Positions 25,090-33,138 of a stretch of DNA of 59,735 nucleotides are shown one piece after another (position 1 is the stretch's first letter; each line of letters begins with the position of its first letter). The position numbers were made by a program, and so were the translations under genes. The stretch is taken from contig CAIRXZ010000247.1 in assembly GCA_903882645.1 (NCBI GenBank), forward strand, positions 1-59,735. Reading direction: 5' to 3'. The notes under the pieces are model-generated. The model did no database searches, was not told the DNA's origin, and saw only the letters and a program-made list of their open reading frames with translations. This stretch comes from an uncultured Acidobacteriia bacterium. Lineage in GTDB: Bacteria > Acidobacteriota > Terriglobia > Bryobacterales > Bryobacteraceae.

Positions 25090-25095
25090 CGGCGC

Positions 25096-25389
25096 CTACC
25101 TCGCTGATTCAATGGGCTGATCGGAGATCACCAGGATGCCGTAGTCCGCCAGCCTGCGGCAGAGATCCTCAGCGTCCGCGTAAGCGGCTTCCGGCTCGGC
25201 TTCGAATTTTGCGCACACCTTGTCTTGAACGATCTGTGAGAGGGGGGTGCGTCCATCGGCCGCCAGCCAGATCTCGGTGGCCACCTCATTCAGGGTGAAC
25301 AACATCGAGTCCGACGTGGACATGATGATCATCTCCCCGTCCAGGGCCCGCGCCGCGATCGAGCGGCTTTTTGCTATGTACATGCTCAT
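25096..25389 (-). CDS. PqqD-family RiPP recognition element
   Basis: A 97-residue protein from ATG 25389, whose ATGA overlaps the stop of the kinase gene; an upstream in-frame extension to 25449 is not used. 'ARALDGEMIIMSTSDSMLFT' then 'LNEVATEIWLAADGRTPLSQ' is the PqqD pattern (beta strands, L-N-x-x-A/T-x-x-I-W). 'DAEDLCRRLADYGILVI' is the usual C-terminal helix and strand. PqqD domains bind leader peptides and present the core to a radical SAM enzyme. It sits between the kinase and the radical SAM gene. Confidence 0.88.
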   Translation of the reverse strand: MSMYIAKSRSIAARALDGEMIIMSTSDSMLFTLNEVATEIWLAADGRTPLSQIVQDKVCAKFEAEPEAAYADAEDLCRRLADYGILVISDQPIESAR

Positions 25390-26183
25390 CCGATCATCTC
25401 CCAGACTTCGGGGGTAGGAGTGAAAACAAGCCGATAGGCCGGCACGCAAGCCGCGATTCGGCAGGCAGTCTCGAACAGGGCCTCGGATAGTTTCGGATCC
25501 TTGGCGAAAAACAAAATGTTCCGCATCAGGGCGTTAACGGCCTGCTTGCGAGAGAGGGGTTCGATCCTGTTCTCAGGACCTTTGGCAAGCAGATACAGCG
25601 CCTCGAGAGGCGCCGATATGTTTTTTCCGGCTACGCCCAGATCGCCGGCGAAAGGCGTGCCAAATGCTCTGTAGACTCCGTCCACGGAGCGGATGTGAGA
25701 GATTTCGTCCGTGAGGAGAACGACATCGGGGGGCGCCAGGCCCGCCAGCGTGCTCTTGCCGGCGCCGGATACCCCGGTGAATACAAAGGCGCGCCCGTTG
25801 CGCACAGCGCTGGCGGCGTGCAACAGGCAGCCTCCTTGGGGCGCCAGCAGAATCGAGTGGAGAACGCGCAGGACCGCATCGATGGATTCAGGGAAAGCCG
25901 CCGACTGTCTTAGCCACCCGCGGCCGGAGCCGGAAAACCACTCGGCCCGGGAATCGAAAACCTCCAATAACCACCGCCCTTCCCGCCATTCGACGCGCAC
26001 TTGATTGCCCTGATAAACGCCCCCATCCGGAGTTACCGTCACGGTCAGCTCAAAAGGCTCGGCGGAGGGCTTGGTCGTGAGGTAGGCGGCATACCGCTTG
26101 TCAATGAACTCCAGGAGTGCGCGATCCTGCACGCCCAGAAGCACGGGGATTCCTCCGATTTCGACAATGCTCCCGGGTATCAT
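25386..26183 (-). CDS. HprK-like serine kinase of RiPP clusters
   Basis: 265 residues from ATG 26183, overlapping the peptidase stop by ATGA. The P-loop 'GVSGAGKST' is at residues 137-145, preceded by 'LLHAASAVRNGRAFVF', the layout of HPr kinase/phosphorylase-like proteins of peptide clusters. 'VLLTDEISHI' follows as a Walker B-like strand. In the lasso peptide paeninodin pathway a homologous kinase phosphorylates the C-terminal serine of the precursor. The candidate precursor here also ends in Ser-Ser. Coupled translation with its neighbours supports a shared pathway. Confidence 0.82.
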   Translation of the reverse strand: MIPGSIVEIGGIPVLLGVQDRALLEFIDKRYAAYLTTKPSAEPFELTVTVTPDGGVYQGNQVRVEWREGRWLLEVFDSRAEWFSGSGRGWLRQSAAFPESIDAVLRVLHSILLAPQGGCLLHAASAVRNGRAFVFTGVSGAGKSTLAGLAPPDVVLLTDEISHIRSVDGVYRAFGTPFAGDLGVAGKNISAPLEALYLLAKGPENRIEPLSRKQAVNALMRNILFFAKDPKLSEALFETACRIAACVPAYRLVFTPTPEVWEMIG

Positions 26184-26698
26184 GCCGCCAGTGTCTCCCT
26201 GTCGCCCCTCGCACGGTTCAACTTCAGGCGGAGCGAATTCAAACGCAAGGCAAAAGCCTTGACTGGGGCGCAATACCGCATCAGCAAGGACAAGAATCTC
26301 GCGGGTCCCTTCAGTTTTTCTTTAGGGGCGAATTGCGCTCCGCTACGTTCGATCATAGCAACCTTGCCAAGCACTTGACTGAAGGGGAGGGGCTCGTCGT
26401 TCACGCGGAGAGAATCGCCGCGAGTGGTAAATGTATCTCCCCCCTTCTTAACGATCCGGTGGACCAGAAAATCCCCCTCTCTGGCGTAGAGTACGAGATC
26501 GCCGGGTTCCATATCGGCGGGCGCCGCGCGCCGGACCAAAAGAACATCGCCCGGCCAGATCGATGGAAGCATGCTGCCTCCAAAGACCCGCAACCGGAGC
26601 TTGCCGGAGGCGCGCAACGCCTCCGCCGCGACTTCACACCGGATTGCTTGCCGCGTAGCAGAGCCCTCGGGATCTGCTTTCTCGGGCCCGTCACTCAT
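26180..26698 (-). CDS. S24/S26 signal-peptidase-like protease
   Basis: A 172-residue protein. 'GGSMLPSIWPGD' around residues 40-51 carries the nucleophile Ser42, and 'FLVHRIV' has His80 where the archaeal/eukaryotic (SipW/Sec11) branch uses His as the general base. 'RGD' at 93-95 is the conserved GD box. This suggests a Ser-His type signal peptidase without the usual N-terminal membrane anchor; a weakly hydrophobic C-terminus is all that could tether it. Such genes recur beside PqqD/HprK cassettes and may cleave the leader. Cleavage of the PEP-CTERM protein is less likely, since exosortases do that. Confidence 0.8.
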   Translation of the reverse strand: MSDGPEKADPEGSATRQAIRCEVAAEALRASGKLRLRVFGGSMLPSIWPGDVLLVRRAAPADMEPGDLVLYAREGDFLVHRIVKKGGDTFTTRGDSLRVNDEPLPFSQVLGKVAMIERSGAQFAPKEKLKGPARFLSLLMRYCAPVKAFALRLNSLRLKLNRARGDRETLAA

Positions 26699-26849
26699 CT
26701 GAAGTCGGCAAAATATCGCGCGGGAAATAAAGCGAAACGCTTGCCACTGGCGGCTGTGGAGGCGGGTATTCCAGCAAGTTTGATTACAGAGGAAAGTTCT
26801 CTAGGGGCAAGCCGACACGTGGTGCTTGAAACGAAAACTCAAAAGTGAA

Positions 26850-26880
26850 AGGCCCGGGCATGCCCAGCCCGAAGCGTTGA
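26850..26880. repeat. Dispersed palindrome within the peptide operon
   Basis: 'ggcccgggcatgcccagccc' contains the palindrome GGGCATGCCC at 26856-26865 and is followed by 'gaagcgttga', matching the sequence after the 10653 copy ('gaagccttga'). It lies in the 204-bp gap between the PEP-CTERM gene and the peptidase gene and could be a partial terminator or an RNA-processing hairpin. Confidence 0.6.
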
Positions 26881-26902
26881 ACAACTCAAACGGTCGCGGT
26901 AT

Positions 26903-27538
26903 TTAGGAAGCGACGCGCCGCCGGTAGGCAGCCAACATGGCCAGACCGATTGCGCCGAGCAGAATTGTCGAGGGTTCTGGCGCCTGGAAGCCACTGACTT
27001 GCATCTGATAGGTCCAGTCGTAGTCGGTGTTGGCAAACGTCCCATAGACCGGCACATTCCAGTACTCGCTCGAAACTCCGGTGCCGCCCGTTTCGTAAGT
27101 CACATCCCACGCAGCCGTCGTGGTCGTCGTGCCAACGGAGGAAACCCCAATCCAATACCGGCCAGGAGTGTCGAGAAGGAAGCCCCCGATGAAATCGAAG
27201 TCGCCGGTCAGCGAACTTGCGATGGAGGTGTCGGTAAGTGTTCCCAAAGAATACAACTGCCCAGCCGGGGATGTCATCGAATCCGAATAGATGCCGATGT
27301 GAAGAGCTCCGGTGGGAGGCGGGCTCGCGGGCGCGTTTAGCAACAGTTGTATGTCGGTCACCACAAAGTCGGGGTTGACAGTCGAGAAGCTGGAATACAC
27401 GGAAGTCTGGACGACGGAGCCAGTGTAGTCGGTGGAACTCGGGGGATTCGTTATACTATCGAAGACCGTAATGGTGTTCGCATAAGCGAAACCGAAGAAC
27501 GCGGGCAAGCAAATCAACGTAGCCAAAAGTTTTTTCAT
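26903..27538 (-). CDS. PEP-CTERM sorted exported protein
   Basis: 211 residues from ATG 27538, preceded by GAGAGG at good spacing; the open frame to 27619 overlaps the peptide gene and is rejected. The N-terminal signal peptide is 'MKKLLATLICLPAFFGFAYA'. The body ('SSTDYTGSVVQTSVYSSFS', 'GRYWIGVSSVGTTTTTAAW') looks like a choice-of-anchor beta-sandwich. The C-terminus 'APEPSTILLGAIGLAMLAAY' then RRR is a complete PEP-CTERM signal: PEP motif, membrane helix, Arg cluster. Exosortase would process it, but no exosortase gene is in the window. It starts 22 bp after the precursor-like gene, in the same transcript. Confidence 0.88.
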   Translation of the reverse strand: MKKLLATLICLPAFFGFAYANTITVFDSITNPPSSTDYTGSVVQTSVYSSFSTVNPDFVVTDIQLLLNAPASPPPTGALHIGIYSDSMTSPAGQLYSLGTLTDTSIASSLTGDFDFIGGFLLDTPGRYWIGVSSVGTTTTTAAWDVTYETGGTGVSSEYWNVPVYGTFANTDYDWTYQMQVSGFQAPEPSTILLGAIGLAMLAAYRRRVAS

Positions 27539-27560
27539 CTCGACCTCTCGTATCGCCCCT

Positions 27561-27725
27561 TCAGGAAGATATGCCCTTGTTGGGGCAGTGCAGCGCGGTG
27601 CTCTCGAAAACCTGCTCACAAGAAAACTCCGGCTTTACATACGGCCGCCGCGGTGCCGGACGCTCCGGATGCTCAATCCTTTCGTTCGATTCGCGGTTGC
27701 TCATTCGGCTATCACCTTCGATCAT
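27561..27725 (-). CDS. Candidate RiPP precursor peptide
   Basis: A 54-residue peptide from ATG 27725, with AGGAG six bases upstream; the frame to 27830 has no such site. The N-terminal half is polar and charged (leader-like). Residues 29-34 are YVKPEF, which fits the Y-x-x-P-x-(L/F) leader motif bound by PqqD-type recognition domains in lasso peptide systems. The C-terminal part has Cys36 and Cys47 and ends in 'CPNKGISS', with two terminal serines. Short peptides with 'KPxF..E.VFE..AL.C' are recalled near PqqD/HprK/radical SAM cassettes in Acidobacteriota and related bacteria. It is the first gene of the operon. The modification is unknown. Confidence 0.75.
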   Translation of the reverse strand: MIEGDSRMSNRESNERIEHPERPAPRRPYVKPEFSCEQVFESTALHCPNKGISS

Positions 27726-27918
27726 TATACGCTCCTTTCTTGACGAACATCTATAGAGTTTTGAAGCCATTACGGGTCGTATAGTACTAGTATTGCCTAG
27801 ACGTATCGCCCAGTCCAGGGGAATTCGCAAATAGTACTGCGCTATGGTTGTAAAACGAACAAAACACAGCCAACTCCTTCGGAGGACCAGGTGGACGCCC
27901 GGACACCCCTCGCCGCTC

Positions 27919-29859
27919 TCAGCTCCCGGCGATGGCCGGCCGGCTTTTCGCCGGTTGTTCCGTTGGCAGACTCATCACCTGCCGCAGGAGGTGGGCGCTG
28001 GGATTATAGTCTATAATTAAGTCCTTTAATTCCAATATTATATCGGTAATATTGCGATCCGCGCAGAGGCTCCGGAGCTTCTCGACCCGCTCCAGCGCGC
28101 CGCGCTCCGGAAGGCCGTGGTTGGCGAAGATTTTGATTTTTGGGTGGAACGTGGGCCGCATCTCTTCATCCAGATGGGCGAGCTCCTCGTAGAGCTTTTC
28201 GCCGGGGCGGATGCCGGAAAACACAATCTTGATGTCCTCGCCGGGCCGTAGGCCCGAAAGCAGGATGAGATTGCTGGCCAGATCCAAAATCCGGACCGGT
28301 TGGCCCATGTCCAGAACGAAGATTTCGCCGCCCTTGCCCATGGTGGAAGCCTGAATGACGAGTTGGGCAGCTTCCGGGATCGTCATGAAGTACCGGCGCA
28401 TCTCCGGATGCGTGACGGTGACGGGCTTGCGCGCAGCGATCTGCTGCTTGAAAAGGGGGATCACGCTCCCGTTACTGCCCAGGACGTTGCCGAAACGAAC
28501 GGAGACGTACTTCGTGCCGCCGTCCTGAAGGGCGTGGATCAGCAGCTCGGCGGCGCGCTTGGTAGCCCCCATGACGCTGGTCGGGCGAACCGCCTTGTCG
28601 GACGAGATCATGACGAAGTCGGCGATCCCGCTCTCCGCCGCGGCGATGGCCACATTCCAGGTCCCGATCACGTTGTTTTCCACGGCCTCGAACACGTGGT
28701 CCTCCATCAGGGGGACGTGTTTGTAGGCCGCGGCGTGGTAGAGGATCGAAGGCCGGTATTTTCTGAAAACCTCGGCCAGCCGCTGCGAATTGCGGATATC
28801 GCCAATCTCGGGGCGGAACCTGAGGCCGGGAAAGCTCTCGCTCATCTCGCGGTCGATATAAAAGAGGGCGGTTTCCGCGCAGTCGTAAGCGACGATGGCC
28901 GCGGGGCGGAACCGGGCGATCTGGCGGCACAACTCGGAACCGATGGACCCGGCCGCTCCGGTGACGGCAATCACTTTGTTTTCAATCTTTTCACGGATTC
29001 CGGATTCGTCGAGATGAACCGGATTGCGGCCCAGCAGGTCCTCCACGTCGACGTCGCGGATACCCGAGGCGAGGTTGCCGGATTCGAGGATTTCCGTAAA
29101 GCTGGGGACGGTCTTGTAAACGACGCCGGCTTCCTGGCAGCGCTTGAGGATGGCCGTCATTTCCCGGCCCGTGGCGGAGGGCATGGCAATCAGGACCGTG
29201 TCGATGCCCTGGGCTTTCACGATAGACGGCAGAGCCTCGCCATTTCCAAAGACCTTGACCCGATAAATCAAAGAGCCGGTCTTGACCGGATTGTCGTCCA
29301 CGAAACCGGCTACGTCGTAGGCGAGAGCGGGATTCTGACGGATTTCGCGCAACAGCGACACTCCCGCGTCGCCCGCTCCGTAGATGAGCGCCCGTTTTTT
29401 TTCGCTTCGGTTCACTGTTCCGGAGAACTCAAAGAGCATCCTCGCCGCCAGGCGGACTCCCGCCGTCGCGACGAAGCAGACCAGGAAATCCACGAAATAG
29501 AGGGAGCGCGGGAAGCCCCGCGTCGCAAACAGCAGTATGCCGGCGCCTCCCAGCGCCGATCCGGCAAGATTGGCGTAGGCGACGCGGAGCAGGTCCGGAA
29601 CGGAAACGTAGCGCCACCACCCGCGGTCCAACCCGAACAACTGAAAGACCAGAATCTTGGCGATCGCCCATATGCAGATCCCAGCCCATAGGTGCGCGCG
29701 GTGCTCCTTCGGGATGGCGAAGTCGAACCGAAGCAGGAAGGCCGAGACGCCGGCGAACAGGAAAATAGTTAATTGGACCCCAATCAAGGTCCACCGCCTA
29801 AACCGGTTCAGACGGTACCCCAAGTGCTGGAACCCAATTAAAACCTCAAATTTGGGCAT
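27919..29859 (-). CDS. CapD/WbpM-like nucleotide-sugar 4,6-dehydratase (membrane)
   Basis: A 646-residue protein. Four membrane helices occupy about residues 20-140, then a CoA-binding-like Rossmann domain ('KRALIYGAGDAGVSLLREI'). The catalytic SDR domain begins 'VIAVTGAAGSIGSELCRQI' and has 'SSDKAVRPTSVMGATKRAAE', where Met replaces the usual catalytic Tyr, the hallmark of the WbpM/PglF/CapD group. The product is a UDP-4-keto-6-deoxy-N-acetylhexosamine, a starting sugar for capsule or O-antigen repeat units. It is the last gene of the minus-strand exopolysaccharide operon, 21 bp after the initiating transferase gene. Confidence 0.9.
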   Translation of the reverse strand: MPKFEVLIGFQHLGYRLNRFRRWTLIGVQLTIFLFAGVSAFLLRFDFAIPKEHRAHLWAGICIWAIAKILVFQLFGLDRGWWRYVSVPDLLRVAYANLAGSALGGAGILLFATRGFPRSLYFVDFLVCFVATAGVRLAARMLFEFSGTVNRSEKKRALIYGAGDAGVSLLREIRQNPALAYDVAGFVDDNPVKTGSLIYRVKVFGNGEALPSIVKAQGIDTVLIAMPSATGREMTAILKRCQEAGVVYKTVPSFTEILESGNLASGIRDVDVEDLLGRNPVHLDESGIREKIENKVIAVTGAAGSIGSELCRQIARFRPAAIVAYDCAETALFYIDREMSESFPGLRFRPEIGDIRNSQRLAEVFRKYRPSILYHAAAYKHVPLMEDHVFEAVENNVIGTWNVAIAAAESGIADFVMISSDKAVRPTSVMGATKRAAELLIHALQDGGTKYVSVRFGNVLGSNGSVIPLFKQQIAARKPVTVTHPEMRRYFMTIPEAAQLVIQASTMGKGGEIFVLDMGQPVRILDLASNLILLSGLRPGEDIKIVFSGIRPGEKLYEELAHLDEEMRPTFHPKIKIFANHGLPERGALERVEKLRSLCADRNITDIILELKDLIIDYNPSAHLLRQVMSLPTEQPAKSRPAIAGS

Positions 29860-29880
29860 GATAATCTCTATCGCCTTCTT

Positions 29881-30951
29881 CTAGACCTGCGGTTCGGCGG
29901 GCACGCGAACTTCAGCCTCGGGACGCGTAACTTCTTTGGCGGATGTATCCCGCCCGGCGTCGTAGCGAAATACCGCGCAGGCCAACGGAGCCAAGGCAAC
30001 CGCGGCGAATACAGGTCCGGCCGCTGGCCAAACGCACGCCCCCCACGCAAGCGGGAACAGCCAAACCACGTTGACTGCCGCGATGGTCAACGTCACTTTC
30101 GAATGGCTGCCCCACTGCCGGGCGGCGTGCTGATAGGCGTGACTGCAATGCGCCTCGTACCACCGCACCCCGGTAATCAGGCGCCTGATCAGCGTCACGA
30201 TGGAATCCACAACGAAGACTGACAGCAGAATCAGCCAGGGCCAGATCAGCCACGGTCGCTCTTTGGCGCTCGAAATGGCCAGAACGCCGAACACAAACCC
30301 CAGGAACCCACTGCCCACGTCACCCATGAAAATCTTGGCGGGTGGCCGGTTCCACACCAGAAAACCGGCGCTGGCGCCCGCAAGCGCCATTGCGGCCTGC
30401 GCCAGGCCTCCGAGCCCGTTCCACGCCAAAAGCAGACCGCCCAACCCGCTGGCGCAGAGAGCTTCCAGCCCTGCAAGGCCGTCGATACCGTCCATGAAGT
30501 TATAAAGATTGATCATCCAGACCAAGCCGACAAGCGCAAGAAACTGGCCAACCCAGCCCCAATCCCAGATCATCCAGCCCAAGTGCAGCGGCCCCATCCC
30601 ATGGAGGCGCCACAAAGCCCATCCGGCAGCCGCGAAGTGAATCAGCAGGCGCAGCCAGGCCGATACCCGGGAATGGTCGTCCAAGAAGCCCACTGCGGCG
30701 ACCGCCAGTCCACCTCCGAAAAGCGCTGATCCCAGACCGGTGGATATGGCGCCTCTCTGCACGAACAGCAGAACTGCCGAGAGAAACACCACAACAATGC
30801 TTACGCCGCCCCCCCGCGGCGTTGGCGCCAAGTGAGAACTGCGCTCATTTGGGATATCCAGAATTCTTTGCCTGACGAGATAATGCCGTACCAGCAAAGT
30901 GACGAGCGCCGAGCCCAGAAAGGAGACGACAATTATGCCCATCAGAAACAT
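29881..30951 (-). CDS. WecA/WbpL-like polyprenyl-phosphate sugar-phosphate transferase
   Basis: A 356-residue polytopic membrane protein of the MraY/WecA family. Typical motifs are 'DIPNERSSHLAPTPRGGGVS', 'NLYNFMDGIDGLAG' and 'KIFMGDVGSGFLGF' (catalytic Asp residues). It moves an N-acetyl-6-deoxyhexosamine-1-phosphate or GlcNAc-1-phosphate to undecaprenyl phosphate, starting repeat-unit assembly. The pairing with the CapD-like gene just downstream is the standard WbpL-WbpM arrangement. The gene starts five bases after the stop of the GT4 gene upstream. Confidence 0.9.
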   Translation of the reverse strand: MFLMGIIVVSFLGSALVTLLVRHYLVRQRILDIPNERSSHLAPTPRGGGVSIVVVFLSAVLLFVQRGAISTGLGSALFGGGLAVAAVGFLDDHSRVSAWLRLLIHFAAAGWALWRLHGMGPLHLGWMIWDWGWVGQFLALVGLVWMINLYNFMDGIDGLAGLEALCASGLGGLLLAWNGLGGLAQAAMALAGASAGFLVWNRPPAKIFMGDVGSGFLGFVFGVLAISSAKERPWLIWPWLILLSVFVVDSIVTLIRRLITGVRWYEAHCSHAYQHAARQWGSHSKVTLTIAAVNVVWLFPLAWGACVWPAAGPVFAAVALAPLACAVFRYDAGRDTSAKEVTRPEAEVRVPAEPQV

Positions 30952-30956
30952 CGTAG

Positions 30957-32174
30957 CTACTTTGGCTGAGCGTCGCTTCGAAGCTGGCCAGGGTGAGCTT
31001 TCGAATTGGACACGTTAGCTGGCCAGCCACTTTGCAGCATCTCCAGGTAGAGGGCTTCAATTTGGCTCCATACAGACTCGCATTGGAATGACTCCTTCAC
31101 GCGGAGAAAGCCCCGCTCACCTAGCCGCATGGACATAGAGGGGTCGCCAAGCACGAGCGATAGTGCCCCGGACAATGCGCTGCAATCCCCGACCGGCACA
31201 AGCAGGCCGTTCACGCCGTCGACTATCGAGTCGACCAAACCAGTGACCCGTGTGCCGACCACAGGTCGCTTAGCGCAGTGCGCCTCGAGTACGACAGTGC
31301 CGAACCCCTCCCTATAGCTTGGAAGCGCCAGTACATCCATGATGTGGTAGTAAGGCGCTGTGTCCGCAACGAAACCGGTCATGATGATACGTGGATGATC
31401 TGCGATAGTCCGGCGAATTTGTTCGGGAACCGGGTCGTCGTCCTCGAAACCGCCCACGAGGAGGAGCCGGCAGTCTTCGAATTGGGGAGGAAGTGCGAGA
31501 AAGGCCGTGACGAGTTCGCCGACGCCTTTGTCGCGGGTTAGGCGGCCGACGTGGCCAACCACCCGCGTGTGCTCCGGAATCTGCAACTCTGCGCGGATCC
31601 GAGATGCCTGAGCAAGGCGCTCTGGGGTGGCAATGAATCGGGAACAATCGACTCCGTTAGCGCTTCCAGCGCCCAGGACCACCGCCTTGCTGGGCGGTAA
31701 TAGCCGCGCCGCCACCGCAACGTCTCGGACGCTTGGGCTAACACACGGCACTACGGTCGCGGTTCTACATGCAATACGCTCGGCTAGGCTCAGAATTCGG
31801 CGTTTTAATCCATGTGTAGTTTCCAGGCGAAGCCCATGCAGCCAGTAAACCCTGTAGGGTACGCGAGCAAACCAGCCAGCTAGCCCGGCCAACAGTCCCG
31901 CCTTTGGCGTACCGATATTCACGATATCGGGGCGGACTCTACGCATCATGGCGAAGAGCCGCCACAACGATCTCAGGTCGTGGAGTGGCGAGATCTCGCG
32001 ATGTATCGTAATCGGTATTACGGTTACATCTTCGGCCAGAGCCAACCGGCGCAGATCTTCGCTTGGTGACGCCGCGACGATTACCTCGAAGCCTCGCCGC
32101 CTAAAATACAGGCATTGGCCGCGTAGCACTACGGCGGTGCTGAAAGCTATCGCGGAAACATAAAGTACTCGCAT
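30957..32174 (-). CDS. GT4 glycosyltransferase
   Basis: About 405 residues from ATG 32174 ('MRVLYVSAIAFS'); a GTG four codons upstream is possible. The fold is GT-B: N-terminal acceptor domain, then 'RVVGHVGRLTRDKGVGELV' and the nucleotide-sugar site 'LPSYREGFGTVVLEAHCAKR' (E-x7-E type, family GT4). It most likely adds the second or later sugar to the lipid-linked repeat unit made by the WecA/WbpL-like enzyme downstream. Donor and linkage cannot be told. Confidence 0.85.
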   Translation of the reverse strand: MRVLYVSAIAFSTAVVLRGQCLYFRRRGFEVIVAASPSEDLRRLALAEDVTVIPITIHREISPLHDLRSLWRLFAMMRRVRPDIVNIGTPKAGLLAGLAGWFARVPYRVYWLHGLRLETTHGLKRRILSLAERIACRTATVVPCVSPSVRDVAVAARLLPPSKAVVLGAGSANGVDCSRFIATPERLAQASRIRAELQIPEHTRVVGHVGRLTRDKGVGELVTAFLALPPQFEDCRLLLVGGFEDDDPVPEQIRRTIADHPRIIMTGFVADTAPYYHIMDVLALPSYREGFGTVVLEAHCAKRPVVGTRVTGLVDSIVDGVNGLLVPVGDCSALSGALSLVLGDPSMSMRLGERGFLRVKESFQCESVWSQIEALYLEMLQSGWPANVSNSKAHPGQLRSDAQPK

Positions 32175-32235
32175 ACGGCTCAGCACTTCTATCGCTTGCG
32201 GGTATCTAAATCGCCCACGCCTGTTCGCTAACCGG

Positions 32236-33105
32236 CTAGGTTGGGAGCGGGCAGGAAAGGACCCTGGCCAAGGCGGCCTCCGCTTGCTGGCGCTGATCGG
32301 GCGTTAGGCGTTGGTAACGGCGGGCCACAATTTTATCGGCGTTGTCGGCCGTGTCGTATAAGGAAACCAAAAACAGTTTGACGATGATCTTGAGCAGGGT
32401 GGCTGTGTAGCGGGTTCGCGGGCGGCTGAATCGCGTCCGCAATAGGAAGAGCAGCCCGAGCTGCGAACCGATGTAGTTCTCGTACGAGAAGACTCCGGCT
32501 TCGCGATAGTAGAGGAGCGCCTCATGGAGGTTCACAAAAGTGCTCGAACATGCGGTGCGGCACCAGAGTTCGACATCCTGAGCTCGATGGTAAGCAAAAG
32601 ACTCGGAATAGGGATGTCGCCGGAACCACTCCGTCGCGGCGGCTACGGATGGGTGAATGAAGGGTGCATCAAGTAGCGCAGGGGCGGCGGCTGGGAGATA
32701 CCGAAGGCCAACGATATTCGAGTTGGCGTCGATCGAGTAAGCATTACATCCGATGACCGTGTCACTGTCGCAGCGGACTAATTCGGCGTACTGCCGCTCA
32801 AGGCGTTCCGGGTGCATGATATCGTCTGCGTCCATGCGAAACAAATACGGCGCCCGCGCCAGACCCACGAGTTCGTTGAACCGGATGTTCATGCGCTTGT
32901 TCAAGCCATCGCTGTACACGCGGACGCGTGGGTCCTTGATGCTCCGCGCCAGCGCCAGCGAGTCGTCGGACGACCCATCGTCCATCAGAATCAGTTCCCA
33001 GTCGGTGAACGTCTGTGCGAACACGGACTTTAGGGCCAAGCTGAAGTAGTATCTTCCAGGATTCCGGAAGGAGATGCCAATCGTAACCTTGGGTGCCGAA
33101 GACAA
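32236..33105 (-). CDS. GT2 family glycosyltransferase
   Basis: About 289 residues from TTG 33105, which has GAGGTG just upstream; a TTG at 33138 immediately after the epimerase stop adds 11 residues. GT-A motifs are 'TIGISFRNPGRYY', 'ELILMDDGSSDDSL' and the metal-binding 'LFRMDADDIMHP'. It would add one sugar to the repeat unit in the cytoplasm. Neither start has an ATG, so the N-terminus is uncertain. Confidence 0.8.
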   Translation of the reverse strand: MSSAPKVTIGISFRNPGRYYFSLALKSVFAQTFTDWELILMDDGSSDDSLALARSIKDPRVRVYSDGLNKRMNIRFNELVGLARAPYLFRMDADDIMHPERLERQYAELVRCDSDTVIGCNAYSIDANSNIVGLRYLPAAAPALLDAPFIHPSVAAATEWFRRHPYSESFAYHRAQDVELWCRTACSSTFVNLHEALLYYREAGVFSYENYIGSQLGLLFLLRTRFSRPRTRYTATLLKIIVKLFLVSLYDTADNADKIVARRYQRLTPDQRQQAEAALARVLSCPLPT

Positions 33106-33138
33106 ACATTCACCTCTCAAGCCAGATGGACCCTGCAA

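Noticed and set aside
20982-27725. Lasso peptide cluster
   Set aside because: HprK-like kinase, PF14907 and PqqD fit, but no asparagine-synthetase-like cyclase or B2 protease is encoded in the window, and a radical SAM-SPASM enzyme is present instead.
28300-29691. 463-residue plus-strand open frame
   Set aside because: It is antisense to the CapD-like gene, whose motifs are unambiguous; such long antisense frames are expected in GC-rich DNA.
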